A program made the translations under genes and the position numbers. This document shows positions 8,286 to 17,212 of a DNA stretch of 34,546 bases, piece by piece (within the stretch, counting starts at the first letter, position 1; each line of letters opens with the position of its first letter). Source of the DNA: an uncultured Bacteroidota bacterium (GTDB taxonomy: Bacteria; Bacteroidota; Bacteroidia; Chitinophagales; Chitinophagaceae); assembly GCA_937902875.1 (NCBI GenBank), contig CALFNL010000112.1:1-34546 (forward strand), given 5' to 3'. Below the pieces are notes generated by a model, which saw nothing but the letters and a program-made list of their open reading frames with translations, was not told where the DNA came from and made no database searches.

Positions 8286-8456
8286 TATCAGATAAGGAAA
8301 TAATAGGCAGACAGGACAAATTTCCAGCATAGGAACAGGAATAAAAAAATGTGGATCAACAGACAAGGAATAGTTAAGAATAAGATTGTTTAACAACACT
8401 CTCCCTTTCCTCCCCAACATTTGTGGAGAAGAACCGGGGAGCAAATTTCCCGAGTT

Positions 8457-8825
8457 ATGAACATTGAGAACACTCAGAGCCAGATGAGGAAGGGCGTGCT
8501 CGAATTCTGTATCCTCTCTATTATCAAGAGGGGTGAGGTTTATCCGAGTGATATTATTGACGAGATGAAAAGCGCCAATCTGAATATTCTGGAAGGAACC
8601 CTCTACCCTCTCTTGACAAGGCTAAAGAATGCCGACCTGCTCACCTACCGCTGGGTAGAAAGTACTGGTGGGCCCCCCAGGAAATATTTTTCGCTTACTG
8701 AAAAAGGTGCGGCTTTTTATAGGGAGCTGGAAGCTACCTGGAATGAACTGGCAAATGCTGTTCAGACCCTTACAAAGAACGGGCAGACGGTGAGTCGTGT
8801 TGACCCAAACAACTTCAACCAATAA
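8457..8825 (+). CDS. PadR family transcriptional regulator
   Basis: MNIENTQSQMRKGVLEFCILSIIKRGEVYPSDIIDEMKSANLNILEGTLYPLLTRLKNADLLTYRWVESTGGPPRKYFSLTEKG is a canonical PadR winged helix; ATG at 8457 preferred over the 8421 upstream start. Confidence 0.94.
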   Translation: MNIENTQSQMRKGVLEFCILSIIKRGEVYPSDIIDEMKSANLNILEGTLYPLLTRLKNADLLTYRWVESTGGPPRKYFSLTEKGAAFYRELEATWNELANAVQTLTKNGQTVSRVDPNNFNQ

Positions 8826-8838
8826 AATTGATCAGAAA

Positions 8839-11073
8839 ATGAAAAAGGTAATAAACATAAACTTTCAGGGACGGGTGATTCCCATCGAAGAATCCGCCTA
8901 TGAAGCGTTGAAGCAATACACCGAAAGCCTGCGCAAATATTTTGCTCAAGAGGAAGGAAGAGATGAAATCATCAACGATATTGAAAACCGCATCGCGGAA
9001 TTATTTGATGAAAAGTTGAAAAAAGGCGCTGTTTGCATTACCGATGATGACGTGAATGCTGTAATTATGAGCATGGGTAGACCTGAGGATTTTGAAGAAG
9101 AAGATGGTCAGAGAGCTTCCGGCACTGCTGGTCAGCAGGCCGGCCCTCAGCAAACGACAAGTGCGGAAAGCATTCCCCAGGAGCCCAGGAAATTATATCG
9201 TGCCGAAAATGACAAGGTATTGGGTGGTGTTTGTGCCGGTCTGGCACATTACCTGAGAATTGATCCGGCGGTTGTGCGCATTATTTTCACCTTGATCACT
9301 TTTGGTGGTTTTGGGTTTGGAATCCTGCTCTATATAGTGCTGTGGATTGTGCTTCCTTCCAAAGCCCTTGTAACTAATGTGAGGAAGAGGCTCTACCGTA
9401 ACCCAGACAATGCCATGATTGGTGGCGTGGCCAGCGGATTAGCAGCATATTTTAATATTGATGTATGGATTCCAAGACTGATATTCCTGCTTCCCTTTCT
9501 ACTCAGCATCATTCCAAATATTTTCAGTGGAATGTGGTGGCATTGGGATGGGCCCAGGGTAGCATTTAGCGGTTTCGGTGGCACATTCTTCATTACCTAT
9601 ATCATTCTCTGGATTGTGTTGCCCCGCGCGGTTACCGCTTCAGAAAAGCTGGAAATGCGTGGTGAGAAAGTTGATCTGGAAAGCATTAAGAATACCGTGC
9701 AGGAAGAATTGCAAAGCGTGAAAGGACGTGCTGAAAAAGCGGGAGTGGATATGAAAGACAGGGCCCAGGAATGGGGCAAGGAAGTGAGCGCTACTGTGCA
9801 ACAGAAGAGTCAGGCATTTGCGTCAGAGATAGGACCCGCCATGAAAAAAACGGGTACCGGCATCGGAAACGCGATCGGAGTCTTGTTCAAGGCGTTCTTT
9901 CTTTTCATTGCCGGAGTTATAGCATTTGCATTGCTGATGGTACTTGTGGCGCTATTATATAGTGGAGTGGGTGTATTTCCATTGAAGAATTTCCTGCTTG
10001 AAGGATTCTGGCAGAACTTCTTCGCCTGGTGTGTGCTGGTAATGTTCCTGGGAATTCCCATCATAGCAGTCATAACCTGGATTATAAGAAGGATCATGCG
10101 GGTAAAATCAAAAAGCCCTTATTTAGGATATATTTTCGGAAGCCTCTGGATTCTCGGTCTCATCAGCGTTTTTGTTCTGATAGGATTGATCAGCAGGAAT
10201 TTCAGAACCAAGACCAGCTCCACCGAAGAAGCGGCAATTACCCAGCCTTCAAAGGGAAACCTGGTTGTGAAGGTTGCAGACAGCAAAGTGAAATATTATG
10301 AAAGCGATTGGTTCAATGGCAATTTCCCATTTCTTTCGCTTAATGAAGACAGCATGCTGCTGAATACGGTTAGGGTGAAGATCGTGAAGAGTGACGATAG
10401 CGCATACCATATTCAGGCAGTAAAATTCGCAAGGGGTGGCACGCCCGCGATTGCGGAAAATAATGCTTCCAAAATTTCTTTTCCCATTAGCCAGGTTGAC
10501 ACCATAGTCTATCTTCCGAGGGGATTCGCGATTTCACAGCAAAATAAATTCCGTAATCAACAGGTGATGATAGTGGTTGAAGTACCGGTGGGCAAAAAAA
10601 TAATGATCGACAAGAGTGTGGATTGGTACGATTGGTTTGATATAAATGTGGACCGCCGCAGGGGATGGAATATACAATGGGAAGAAAAATGGGATAATTC
10701 TTATTACTGGAATAATAATGTGCAGTACATCATGACCGATGGAGGCCTTGAAAAAGTAGGAAAGAAAGAAGAAGATACCATTAAACTCAAGAGTGGCAAA
10801 TTGAAATTGAAGGCTGACGCGGATGGAATTGAAATTCAAGCCGAAGGAGAGGCAAAAGACGATGGCGGATATCGCTATAAGGGGCAGGTGGACACGATAG
10901 AACCGCATCAAAGACCAAGCAGCCCCGAAAAAAAGAAATCCGGCAAAGCCGGAAACGAATTAAAGCCGAGTGCCAATTCCGGTGACAAGGCTGAAGCAGG
11001 TGATAATGGAAGTATTGGTTATTGGGGCGATCTGCATACCCCACTCTCCCTCATCATCAATCTGATTAACTAG
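8839..11073 (+). CDS. PspC domain-containing membrane protein with two tandem PspC domains
   Basis: KLYRAENDKVLGGVCAGLAHYLRIDPAVVRIIFTLI...LWIVLPS and KRLYRNPDNAMIGGVASGLAAYFNIDVWIPRLIFLL...LWIVLPR; further TM segments and a C-terminal soluble region. ATG at 8839 (MKKVININFQGR) preferred. Confidence 0.9.
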   Translation: MKKVININFQGRVIPIEESAYEALKQYTESLRKYFAQEEGRDEIINDIENRIAELFDEKLKKGAVCITDDDVNAVIMSMGRPEDFEEEDGQRASGTAGQQAGPQQTTSAESIPQEPRKLYRAENDKVLGGVCAGLAHYLRIDPAVVRIIFTLITFGGFGFGILLYIVLWIVLPSKALVTNVRKRLYRNPDNAMIGGVASGLAAYFNIDVWIPRLIFLLPFLLSIIPNIFSGMWWHWDGPRVAFSGFGGTFFITYIILWIVLPRAVTASEKLEMRGEKVDLESIKNTVQEELQSVKGRAEKAGVDMKDRAQEWGKEVSATVQQKSQAFASEIGPAMKKTGTGIGNAIGVLFKAFFLFIAGVIAFALLMVLVALLYSGVGVFPLKNFLLEGFWQNFFAWCVLVMFLGIPIIAVITWIIRRIMRVKSKSPYLGYIFGSLWILGLISVFVLIGLISRNFRTKTSSTEEAAITQPSKGNLVVKVADSKVKYYESDWFNGNFPFLSLNEDSMLLNTVRVKIVKSDDSAYHIQAVKFARGGTPAIAENNASKISFPISQVDTIVYLPRGFAISQQNKFRNQQVMIVVEVPVGKKIMIDKSVDWYDWFDINVDRRRGWNIQWEEKWDNSYYWNNNVQYIMTDGGLEKVGKKEEDTIKLKSGKLKLKADADGIEIQAEGEAKDDGGYRYKGQVDTIEPHQRPSSPEKKKSGKAGNELKPSANSGDKAEAGDNGSIGYWGDLHTPLSLIINLIN

Positions 11074-11125
11074 ATAAAGTAATATTGAAAGAGGTTTCAA
11101 TAGACAGGTTGAAGTTGAAACAAAG

Positions 11126-11155
11126 AAAGGCTCCCGCAATTGTTGGGAGCCTTTT
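11126..11155 (+). terminator. Rho-independent terminator of the padR-pspC operon
   Basis: AAAGGCTCCC-gcaattgtt-GGGAGCCTTTT, 10-bp perfect stem followed by T-run, shortly after the stop at 11073. Confidence 0.85.
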
Positions 11156-11214
11156 CGCTGTTAACCTTCAAATTAAGGAGGGAATTGATGGAGTAATTGG
11201 AACCTTGCGCGGCT

Positions 11215-11499
11215 TCATGAGGCAGGAAAGCGACGCTTAAGCTCTTCTTTCTTATTTCGGATCAGAATAATTTTCTTACAGATGGCACGGATTTCAAAGG
11301 CGTCGTCAAATATTGTGAGCCCATCCATTTTCCGGATCAGTTCCTCTATTTGAAGCTGGAAATATTCGGCAAGAATTTCCGGATAATCTCCATATACTTT
11401 ATGGGAAAGGATCAGCGAATCGCCGGTTTGAATCCTGAATCCGCCACCGGGGATTAATGCAGGGATTGCCTGATGTTTCATTTTGATTGTTCTTGACAT
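11215..11499 (-). CDS. Hypothetical protein (94 aa)
   Basis: Isolated ORF with plausible coding composition; no family recognised. Confidence 0.5.
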   Translation of the reverse strand: MSRTIKMKHQAIPALIPGGGFRIQTGDSLILSHKVYGDYPEILAEYFQLQIEELIRKMDGLTIFDDAFEIRAICKKIILIRNKKEELKRRFPAS

Positions 11500-11688
11500 G
11501 ATTTCAGTTTTTTTGTAGCTTGAGTCAGGTCACAAATTTGGTGATAATTTTATCCGAAAATAGAGGCGTTATTACTGATTTCCGAGGGTCCCGATACGGT
11601 AAAATTTGCGTACTTATACTCATGGTTATTTTGATGGAGACATTAATTTTATTGCTCTGTGTAACCTTTACCACTTAAATACTTTTTT

Positions 11689-12198
11689 ATGCATACCAAA
11701 TCTGTATGGAAAAATCCTATTTCACTCATTATTGCAGCAAGCAGCCTTTTATTGGGAGGCTTTTTCTTCTATTCCTGTACCACACTAAAGAATGTGGTAA
11801 ATATTCCTTTCGATGTTTCGCAATTGCAAAGAATTAACCATCTCATAAGTCCGGAGCAGGCGGCTGATTTAACCAGTCGATTTGACAGGACCAGGGGTTC
11901 CTGGAGCAAAAGAAGCATGCCCGTCAGCGAAGCTTTCAACAAGAGGCAGGTTGATTCCTTATTGAACCAGCAGGGTTGTGTGGGAATTCGTATCAGGTAT
12001 GGAATGGATGACCAGGGACAGGTGAGGATGGTGCTCTATGGAATCAATGAACAGGGAAAGGATATTGCCGAATTGGGCTGGAATGAACCCAAAACGGGCC
12101 TGGCCCAAAACAGGAAGCAAAAAGGCTCCGACCAACAATTTTTTGATTCACCCATTATACTTGAAAACGGACAGCGATGTCCGCAGTATTGTCCCTGA
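11689..12198 (+). CDS. Hypothetical protein, probable lipoprotein/secreted
   Basis: 169 aa with hydrophobic N-terminus followed by FFFYSCTTLKN. Confidence 0.6.
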   Translation: MHTKSVWKNPISLIIAASSLLLGGFFFYSCTTLKNVVNIPFDVSQLQRINHLISPEQAADLTSRFDRTRGSWSKRSMPVSEAFNKRQVDSLLNQQGCVGIRIRYGMDDQGQVRMVLYGINEQGKDIAELGWNEPKTGLAQNRKQKGSDQQFFDSPIILENGQRCPQYCP

Positions 12199-12233
12199 AA
12201 TGGAATAGCTAACAGCTGGAAATCATAAACCCG

Positions 12234-12881
12234 ATGAACAAAGCCTTCTATTTGAGCCTTAGCGTATTGGTTCCTGCAATATTAGGTCTGACCCGGTACC
12301 GCATGGTGGAGACTTCGTATCGCATTTTTATTATTTTCCTCTGGATGGGATTCCTGGCCGAGATTGCCAATAGAATTCTGATTGGCTCGCTTATGAATAA
12401 CGCAGTATCATGGAATATTTATAATTGTCTCGAATTTATTATCCTCATGCTGCTGTTTAGGGAATGGAAGTTGTGGAGATCAAAGGAACAATATTTCTTT
12501 CCTTTTCTCATATTCTCCATTTTGATATGGGTGGCAGATGTGTTGATCATTGGCGGGATAAAGCAGTTCAGCCCTTATTTTGCCATATATTATTGTTTCG
12601 TAATTGTGATGACCGCCATCACGCATCTCAATAAATTGATCACAACGGAGAAAAAAGACATCATGAAGAGTCCGCAATTTATCATTTGTATGGGGCTCAC
12701 CATTTTCTTTACTTATAGGATCTTCGTGGAAGTATCCCTGATGCCGGTGTTCAGAATTTCGAACGATTTTTTTCATCGGGTGTTTGATATACAGGTTTAC
12801 GTAAATCTTTTGGTAAATTTAATTTACGCCATTGCCATATTATGTCTCCCCAGGAAAAAGACCTATATAAGTTCATATTGA
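12234..12881 (+). CDS. Hypothetical multi-pass membrane protein, 3' end overlapping a histidine kinase gene
   Basis: 215 aa with multiple hydrophobic helices; overlaps the next ORF by 40 bp. Confidence 0.7.
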   Translation: MNKAFYLSLSVLVPAILGLTRYRMVETSYRIFIIFLWMGFLAEIANRILIGSLMNNAVSWNIYNCLEFIILMLLFREWKLWRSKEQYFFPFLIFSILIWVADVLIIGGIKQFSPYFAIYYCFVIVMTAITHLNKLITTEKKDIMKSPQFIICMGLTIFFTYRIFVEVSLMPVFRISNDFFHRVFDIQVYVNLLVNLIYAIAILCLPRKKTYISSY

Positions 12882-13588
12882 TCATTGCCGTTGTTTTGGG
12901 CATCATCATTGCCTATTTTATTTTTTCAATAATCCGCCAACAACGTCGCACACTCAGCCTGCATCAGGAGAAAATCCTTGCTGAAATCACTACCCTTGAG
13001 AATGAAAGAAGACGTATCGCTTCCGACTTGCACGATGAAATCGGCCCGCTGCTGGCCGCCATAAAGCTCCAGATCAATAGTATTGAATCTGAAGACGAGA
13101 GCGATAAAATGCTGATCCATAAATCCAGTACTCAAATTGATGAGATCATCGGTAAAATGCGTGAAATTTCCAATAATCTCATGCCCAATACCCTGGTCAG
13201 AAAAGGATTGGTTTCCGCATTGGAAGAATTTATCAGCGCCATCAATAAGACCAACCAGTTAAAACTCAGTATTTCTACTGACAATAATATCTCAATAAAT
13301 AAAGAAAAAGAGATCAACCTGTATCGAATGGTGCAGGAAATTATTCATAATACCATCAAACATGCCAGAGCCTCTCAGCTAAATATACGCTTGTATGTAA
13401 AGGATAATGATCTTATTTTAATAACCGAAGATAATGGCATAGGCTTTAACTTTGACAACCGGCTGAGAGAAAATTCCGGCCTGGGGCTCAGAAACCTGAG
13501 TAGCCGGACTGAAATCATGGGTGGAAACTATCATTTTCATTCACAACCTGGAAAGGGAACCAAATATGTATTTGAAATACCTCTGTAA
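12842..13588 (+). CDS. Sensor histidine kinase, HisKA_3/NarX-type, minimal (one TM helix)
   Basis: ERRRIASDLHDEIGPLLAAIKLQ (phospho-His) and EIIHNTIKHARASQLNI, TEDNGIGF, SGLGLRNLSSRTEIMGG. Confidence 0.92.
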   Translation: MSPQEKDLYKFILIIAVVLGIIIAYFIFSIIRQQRRTLSLHQEKILAEITTLENERRRIASDLHDEIGPLLAAIKLQINSIESEDESDKMLIHKSSTQIDEIIGKMREISNNLMPNTLVRKGLVSALEEFISAINKTNQLKLSISTDNNISINKEKEINLYRMVQEIIHNTIKHARASQLNIRLYVKDNDLILITEDNGIGFNFDNRLRENSGLGLRNLSSRTEIMGGNYHFHSQPGKGTKYVFEIPL

Positions 13589-13605
13589 AATCATCGCCGT
13601 TTAAC

Positions 13606-14274
13606 ATGGCTACCTTGGGAACCATAAAACTGATCATCGCCGACGATCATGAAATTTTCAGGGATGGGTTGAAGCTGATGCTGGCAAGGCAGGATGAGAT
13701 TGAACTGATTGGTGAGGCAGACAATGGCAAAGACCTTGTGGAAATGGTTGAAAAACATCATCCCGACGTGGTGATGACTGATATTAAAATGCCCATCATG
13801 GATGGAATAGAAGCCACCAGGCACCTGACGGAACATTATCCGGAAGTGGGGATCATTGGCCTTTCAATGTTCAATGAAGACAACCTGATCATTGACATGC
13901 TGGAGGCAGGAGCCAAGGGATACCTTCTGAAAAATGCGGATAAGAAGGAAGTGCTGGAAGCCATTAAGACCGTTTACCAGCAGGATAATTATTATTGCCG
14001 GCAAACTTCCGCCAAACTGGCCCAGATGATCGCGAAAAGCAAATTCAATCCCTTTGCTCAAAAAGTGAGGCCAGAGTTCTCCGAAAGAGAAAAAGAGATC
14101 ATCGCTCTCATTTGCCAGGAATTTACCAATAAGGAAATAGGCGAAAAACTATTCCTCAGTTCCAGAACAGTGGAGGGTTATCGGATGAAAATCCTGGAGA
14201 AAATGAATGTGAAGAATACGGTGGGTATTGTTGTGTATGCCATGAAACATGGATTTTATGTATCTCCCCAATAA
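13606..14274 (+). CDS. LuxR/NarL family response regulator
   Basis: IIADDHEIFRDGLKLML, PDVVMTDIKMPIMDG, and C-terminal EREKEIIALICQEFTNKEIGEKLFLSSRTVEGYRMKILEKMNVKNTVGIVVYA. Confidence 0.95.
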   Translation: MATLGTIKLIIADDHEIFRDGLKLMLARQDEIELIGEADNGKDLVEMVEKHHPDVVMTDIKMPIMDGIEATRHLTEHYPEVGIIGLSMFNEDNLIIDMLEAGAKGYLLKNADKKEVLEAIKTVYQQDNYYCRQTSAKLAQMIAKSKFNPFAQKVRPEFSEREKEIIALICQEFTNKEIGEKLFLSSRTVEGYRMKILEKMNVKNTVGIVVYAMKHGFYVSPQ

Positions 14275-14364
14275 ACCTGGCAAACCTCAGGTTGAATTCC
14301 AGCATTTCGAATAGCCATACATATTTCACCTAAATTTGCGCACCGGTTTCGGAAAACCAGCAGC

Positions 14365-15456
14365 ATGAAAACAACCCCTTTTACCAAGATGCACCTGAAT
14401 TTGGGCGCCAGGATGGCCGAATTTGCAGGTTATAATATGCCAATCAGCTATAGCGGTATCAATGATGAACATCAAACGGTGCGCACTAACGCGGGTGTAT
14501 TTGACGTTAGCCATATGGGTGAGTTCATTCTAAAGGGTGAAGGCTCCCTTGATCTCGTACAAAGGGTCACCACCAATGACGCGTCCAAATTATCGGCGGG
14601 CAAGGTTCAATACAGTTGCATGACCAATGTGAATGCCGGCATAGTTGACGACCTGTTGGTATATTGCATAGAAGAGAACAAGGTTTATATGCTGGTTGTG
14701 AACGCTTCCAATATTGAAAAGGATTGGGAATGGATCAGCGATCACAACGACAAGTCGGTGGAAATGCATGATATTTCCGCCAAAACGGCGCTCTTGGCGG
14801 TGCAGGGGCCCAATGCCACCAAGATACTGCAGGGACTCACGGAAATGGATATCCTCAATCTTAAATATTACAGCTTTGTGAAAGGTAAATTTGCGGGGAT
14901 AGACAATGTTTTGATCAGCGCCACCGGATACACCGGGGCAGGTGGAGTGGAAATATATTTCGAAGACAAGGAAGATCATGCGGAAAGGATTTGGAACAGC
15001 ATTTTCGAAGCTGGTAAATCCAAAGGGATCAAACCAATTGGCTTGGGGGCAAGGGATACATTGAGACTTGAAATGGGATACTGTTTGTATGGTAATGATA
15101 TCGATGATTTTACCACACCCCTGGAAGCAGGTCTGTCATGGATCACCAAGTTCAACAAGGATTTTGAGGGAAAGAGTTTCCTTGAAAAGCAGAAAGCCGC
15201 AGGCATCGACAAGAAACTGGTAGGCTTCGAAATGATTGAAAAGGGAATCCCCAGGCATGATTATAGAATCAAGGATCAGGAAGGCAATTTAATTGGCAGG
15301 GTTACTTCGGGAACGCAATCCCCTACCCTTGGTAAGGCAATTGGCATGGGATATGTCGCCATTGAAAATAGCCCCATTGACAGTGAAATCTATGTAGAAA
15401 TAAGAACCAAGCTCTTGAAAGCACGAGTGGTAAAATTGCCATTCATTCAGCAATAA
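14365..15456 (+). CDS. gcvT: Glycine cleavage system T protein (aminomethyltransferase)
   Basis: [89 protein letters not shown]. Confidence 0.97.
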   Translation: MKTTPFTKMHLNLGARMAEFAGYNMPISYSGINDEHQTVRTNAGVFDVSHMGEFILKGEGSLDLVQRVTTNDASKLSAGKVQYSCMTNVNAGIVDDLLVYCIEENKVYMLVVNASNIEKDWEWISDHNDKSVEMHDISAKTALLAVQGPNATKILQGLTEMDILNLKYYSFVKGKFAGIDNVLISATGYTGAGGVEIYFEDKEDHAERIWNSIFEAGKSKGIKPIGLGARDTLRLEMGYCLYGNDIDDFTTPLEAGLSWITKFNKDFEGKSFLEKQKAAGIDKKLVGFEMIEKGIPRHDYRIKDQEGNLIGRVTSGTQSPTLGKAIGMGYVAIENSPIDSEIYVEIRTKLLKARVVKLPFIQQ

Positions 15457-15472
15457 AAGAAAACCAAATCCT

Positions 15473-15946
15473 ATGTCTAAAATCCACCTTACCACCTTTA
15501 TCAAAGCCCCCGCCGAAAGGGTATTTGACCTAAGCCGTAATATCACAATCTTCAAGAAAGCACTCCAAAGCAGGAAAGAAAAAATATCTTCGGGCGCGGC
15601 CGGCAACCTGGTCAGTTCAGGAGAAACAATCACTCTTCATGCAAGGCATCTTGGAAAAACAAGGATGATGACTGCGCGGGTGATGGAAATCAAAAAGCCG
15701 CTCACATTTATAGAAGAACAGGTGAAGGGCGACCTGAAGAGTTACCGGCATGAACGCCATTTCAAGGAAATAGATAACGGCACCATCATGATCGACTTGT
15801 TGGAATTTGAAGGGCCCCGCGACATGTTGGGAAATTTCTTCAGCCAGTTTTATTTGAAAAAATACCTGCAAAAAATTATTCTCGAGCGCAACGAACTGAT
15901 CCGGCAATTTGCTGAAACGGAAAAATGGAGAGCCGTCATGAACTAA
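15473..15946 (+). CDS. SRPBCC/cyclase-dehydrase-like ligand-binding protein
   Basis: 157 aa; KIHLTTFIKAPAERVFDLSRNI... START-like N-terminus and MLGNFFSQFYLKKYLQKIILERNELIR C-terminal helix. Confidence 0.75.
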   Translation: MSKIHLTTFIKAPAERVFDLSRNITIFKKALQSRKEKISSGAAGNLVSSGETITLHARHLGKTRMMTARVMEIKKPLTFIEEQVKGDLKSYRHERHFKEIDNGTIMIDLLEFEGPRDMLGNFFSQFYLKKYLQKIILERNELIRQFAETEKWRAVMN

Positions 15947-15980
15947 TGGCGGCCATTTCAATTCTTATAATCTGAACTCA

Positions 15981-16162
15981 AATTTTAGTACCATTCCACC
16001 GGTAGTAGCGGCTTGTTATCCCGGCCTCAGGATAGGGATTCATCTTCAATCAGCACCTTTCAATCAACCCAAGCGGTGGTTTTTTATGAAATGAGCCTTG
16101 GCTTTGCCATTGATCCGCTGAATGAAATGGGCTCCCATTATGCTATAATCTATAAAGGATAA
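15981..16162 (+). pseudogene. Possible C-terminal gene remnant, frameshifted
   Basis: Two overlapping protein-like frames without starts: NFSTIPPVVAACYPGLRIGIHLQSAPFNQPK... and ...STQAVVFYEMSLGFAIDPLNEMGSHYAIIYKG*. Confidence 0.2.
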
Positions 16163-16238
16163 AGGATTGGAGAAACTGTGGTCAACACATTTGGGCATAC
16201 ACGGGCAGGGATAAAATCCTTTCTCTTATTTTCGCAGA

Positions 16239-16973
16239 ATGAACAACCAGCACAAACCCACATTACATACATCGATCTCGCCCGCGGTCCTGCACCTCTA
16301 TGATGTAACGAATGCAATTGTTGTTGTAATTGATGTGCTGAGGGCCACTTCCACGATTGCTACGGCATTGTATAATGGCGCCAGGAGCGTGATACCGGTT
16401 GACAGCGTAGCCAAATGCATAGAACTTGGGAAGAAAATTGACGCGGTCACGGCCGGCGAAAGAGACGGTAAGATAGCAGAAGGGTTGAAATATGGGAACT
16501 CGCCATTTGAGTACCCCAGGGAATTTATTGCCGGAAAAATATTGGTTCTGACCACCACCAATGGTACTAAGTTATTGCAGATAGCATTAGACAAGGGTGC
16601 GCAAACAATCATAACGGGATCCTTTCCTAATTTATCGGCCGTCTCTGATTTCCTGGTAGAGCAAGGGCAAAATGTGATCCTGGGCTGCGCAGCATGGAAA
16701 GACAGAATCAACATTGAAGACATGCTATTCGCGGGGGCAGTGATCCAAAATGTAAGGGACCATTTCAGCATCAATTGCGACTCTTCACAAATAGCGGCAT
16801 CGTTATATGAAAGCGCCGGAAATGATTTATTCGGATTTCTGAAACGAAAAGATGCTTCACACTATCACAGGCTCGCTAATTATGGCCTGGAAAAAGATAT
16901 CCGCTACTGTTTAAACCCCGATGTAGCGAATATATTACCCGTTTATAAGGATGGAATGCTGGTAGTGAATTGA
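16239..16973 (+). CDS. comB: 2-phosphosulfolactate phosphatase (ComB family)
   Basis: IVVVIDVLRATSTIATALYNGARSVIPV, AGERDGKIAEGLKYGNSPFEY, TTTNGTKLLQIA. Confidence 0.92.
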   Translation: MNNQHKPTLHTSISPAVLHLYDVTNAIVVVIDVLRATSTIATALYNGARSVIPVDSVAKCIELGKKIDAVTAGERDGKIAEGLKYGNSPFEYPREFIAGKILVLTTTNGTKLLQIALDKGAQTIITGSFPNLSAVSDFLVEQGQNVILGCAAWKDRINIEDMLFAGAVIQNVRDHFSINCDSSQIAASLYESAGNDLFGFLKRKDASHYHRLANYGLEKDIRYCLNPDVANILPVYKDGMLVVN

Positions 16974-17171
16974 GCAGTGAAATGCAGAATAAAGCGGCTC
17001 CCGTGTTTCAGTTTGGAAAATCCTTCCCAATGCCCCTGGATTCAATATTCTGCGTTACTCATTTGAAGGGGATTTTGGGTGGCCATAAAATGGAAGGGTT
17101 GGGCTTGAATCCCCAGGGGCCGGGAACCTGTGACAGGGCCCAAATTCTATCTTTTTCGGTTTCTCAACTCC

Positions 17172-17192
17172 GCAAAATTGCGCTAATTTTGC
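17172..17192. repeat. Inverted repeat GCAAAATT-GCGCT-AATTTTGC overlapping a -7-like box (TAATTTTGC)
   Basis: Perfect 8-bp arms; right arm overlaps TAATTTTGC (17184-17192), 20 nt before the helicase ORF start. Confidence 0.4.
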
Positions 17193-17212
17193 AAATTGGC
17201 CTTTTCTGAACG

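Noticed and set aside
16970-17209. 79-aa plus-strand ORF overlapping the end of comB
   Set aside because: Covers the intergenic fold and the helicase promoter; no recognisable protein features.
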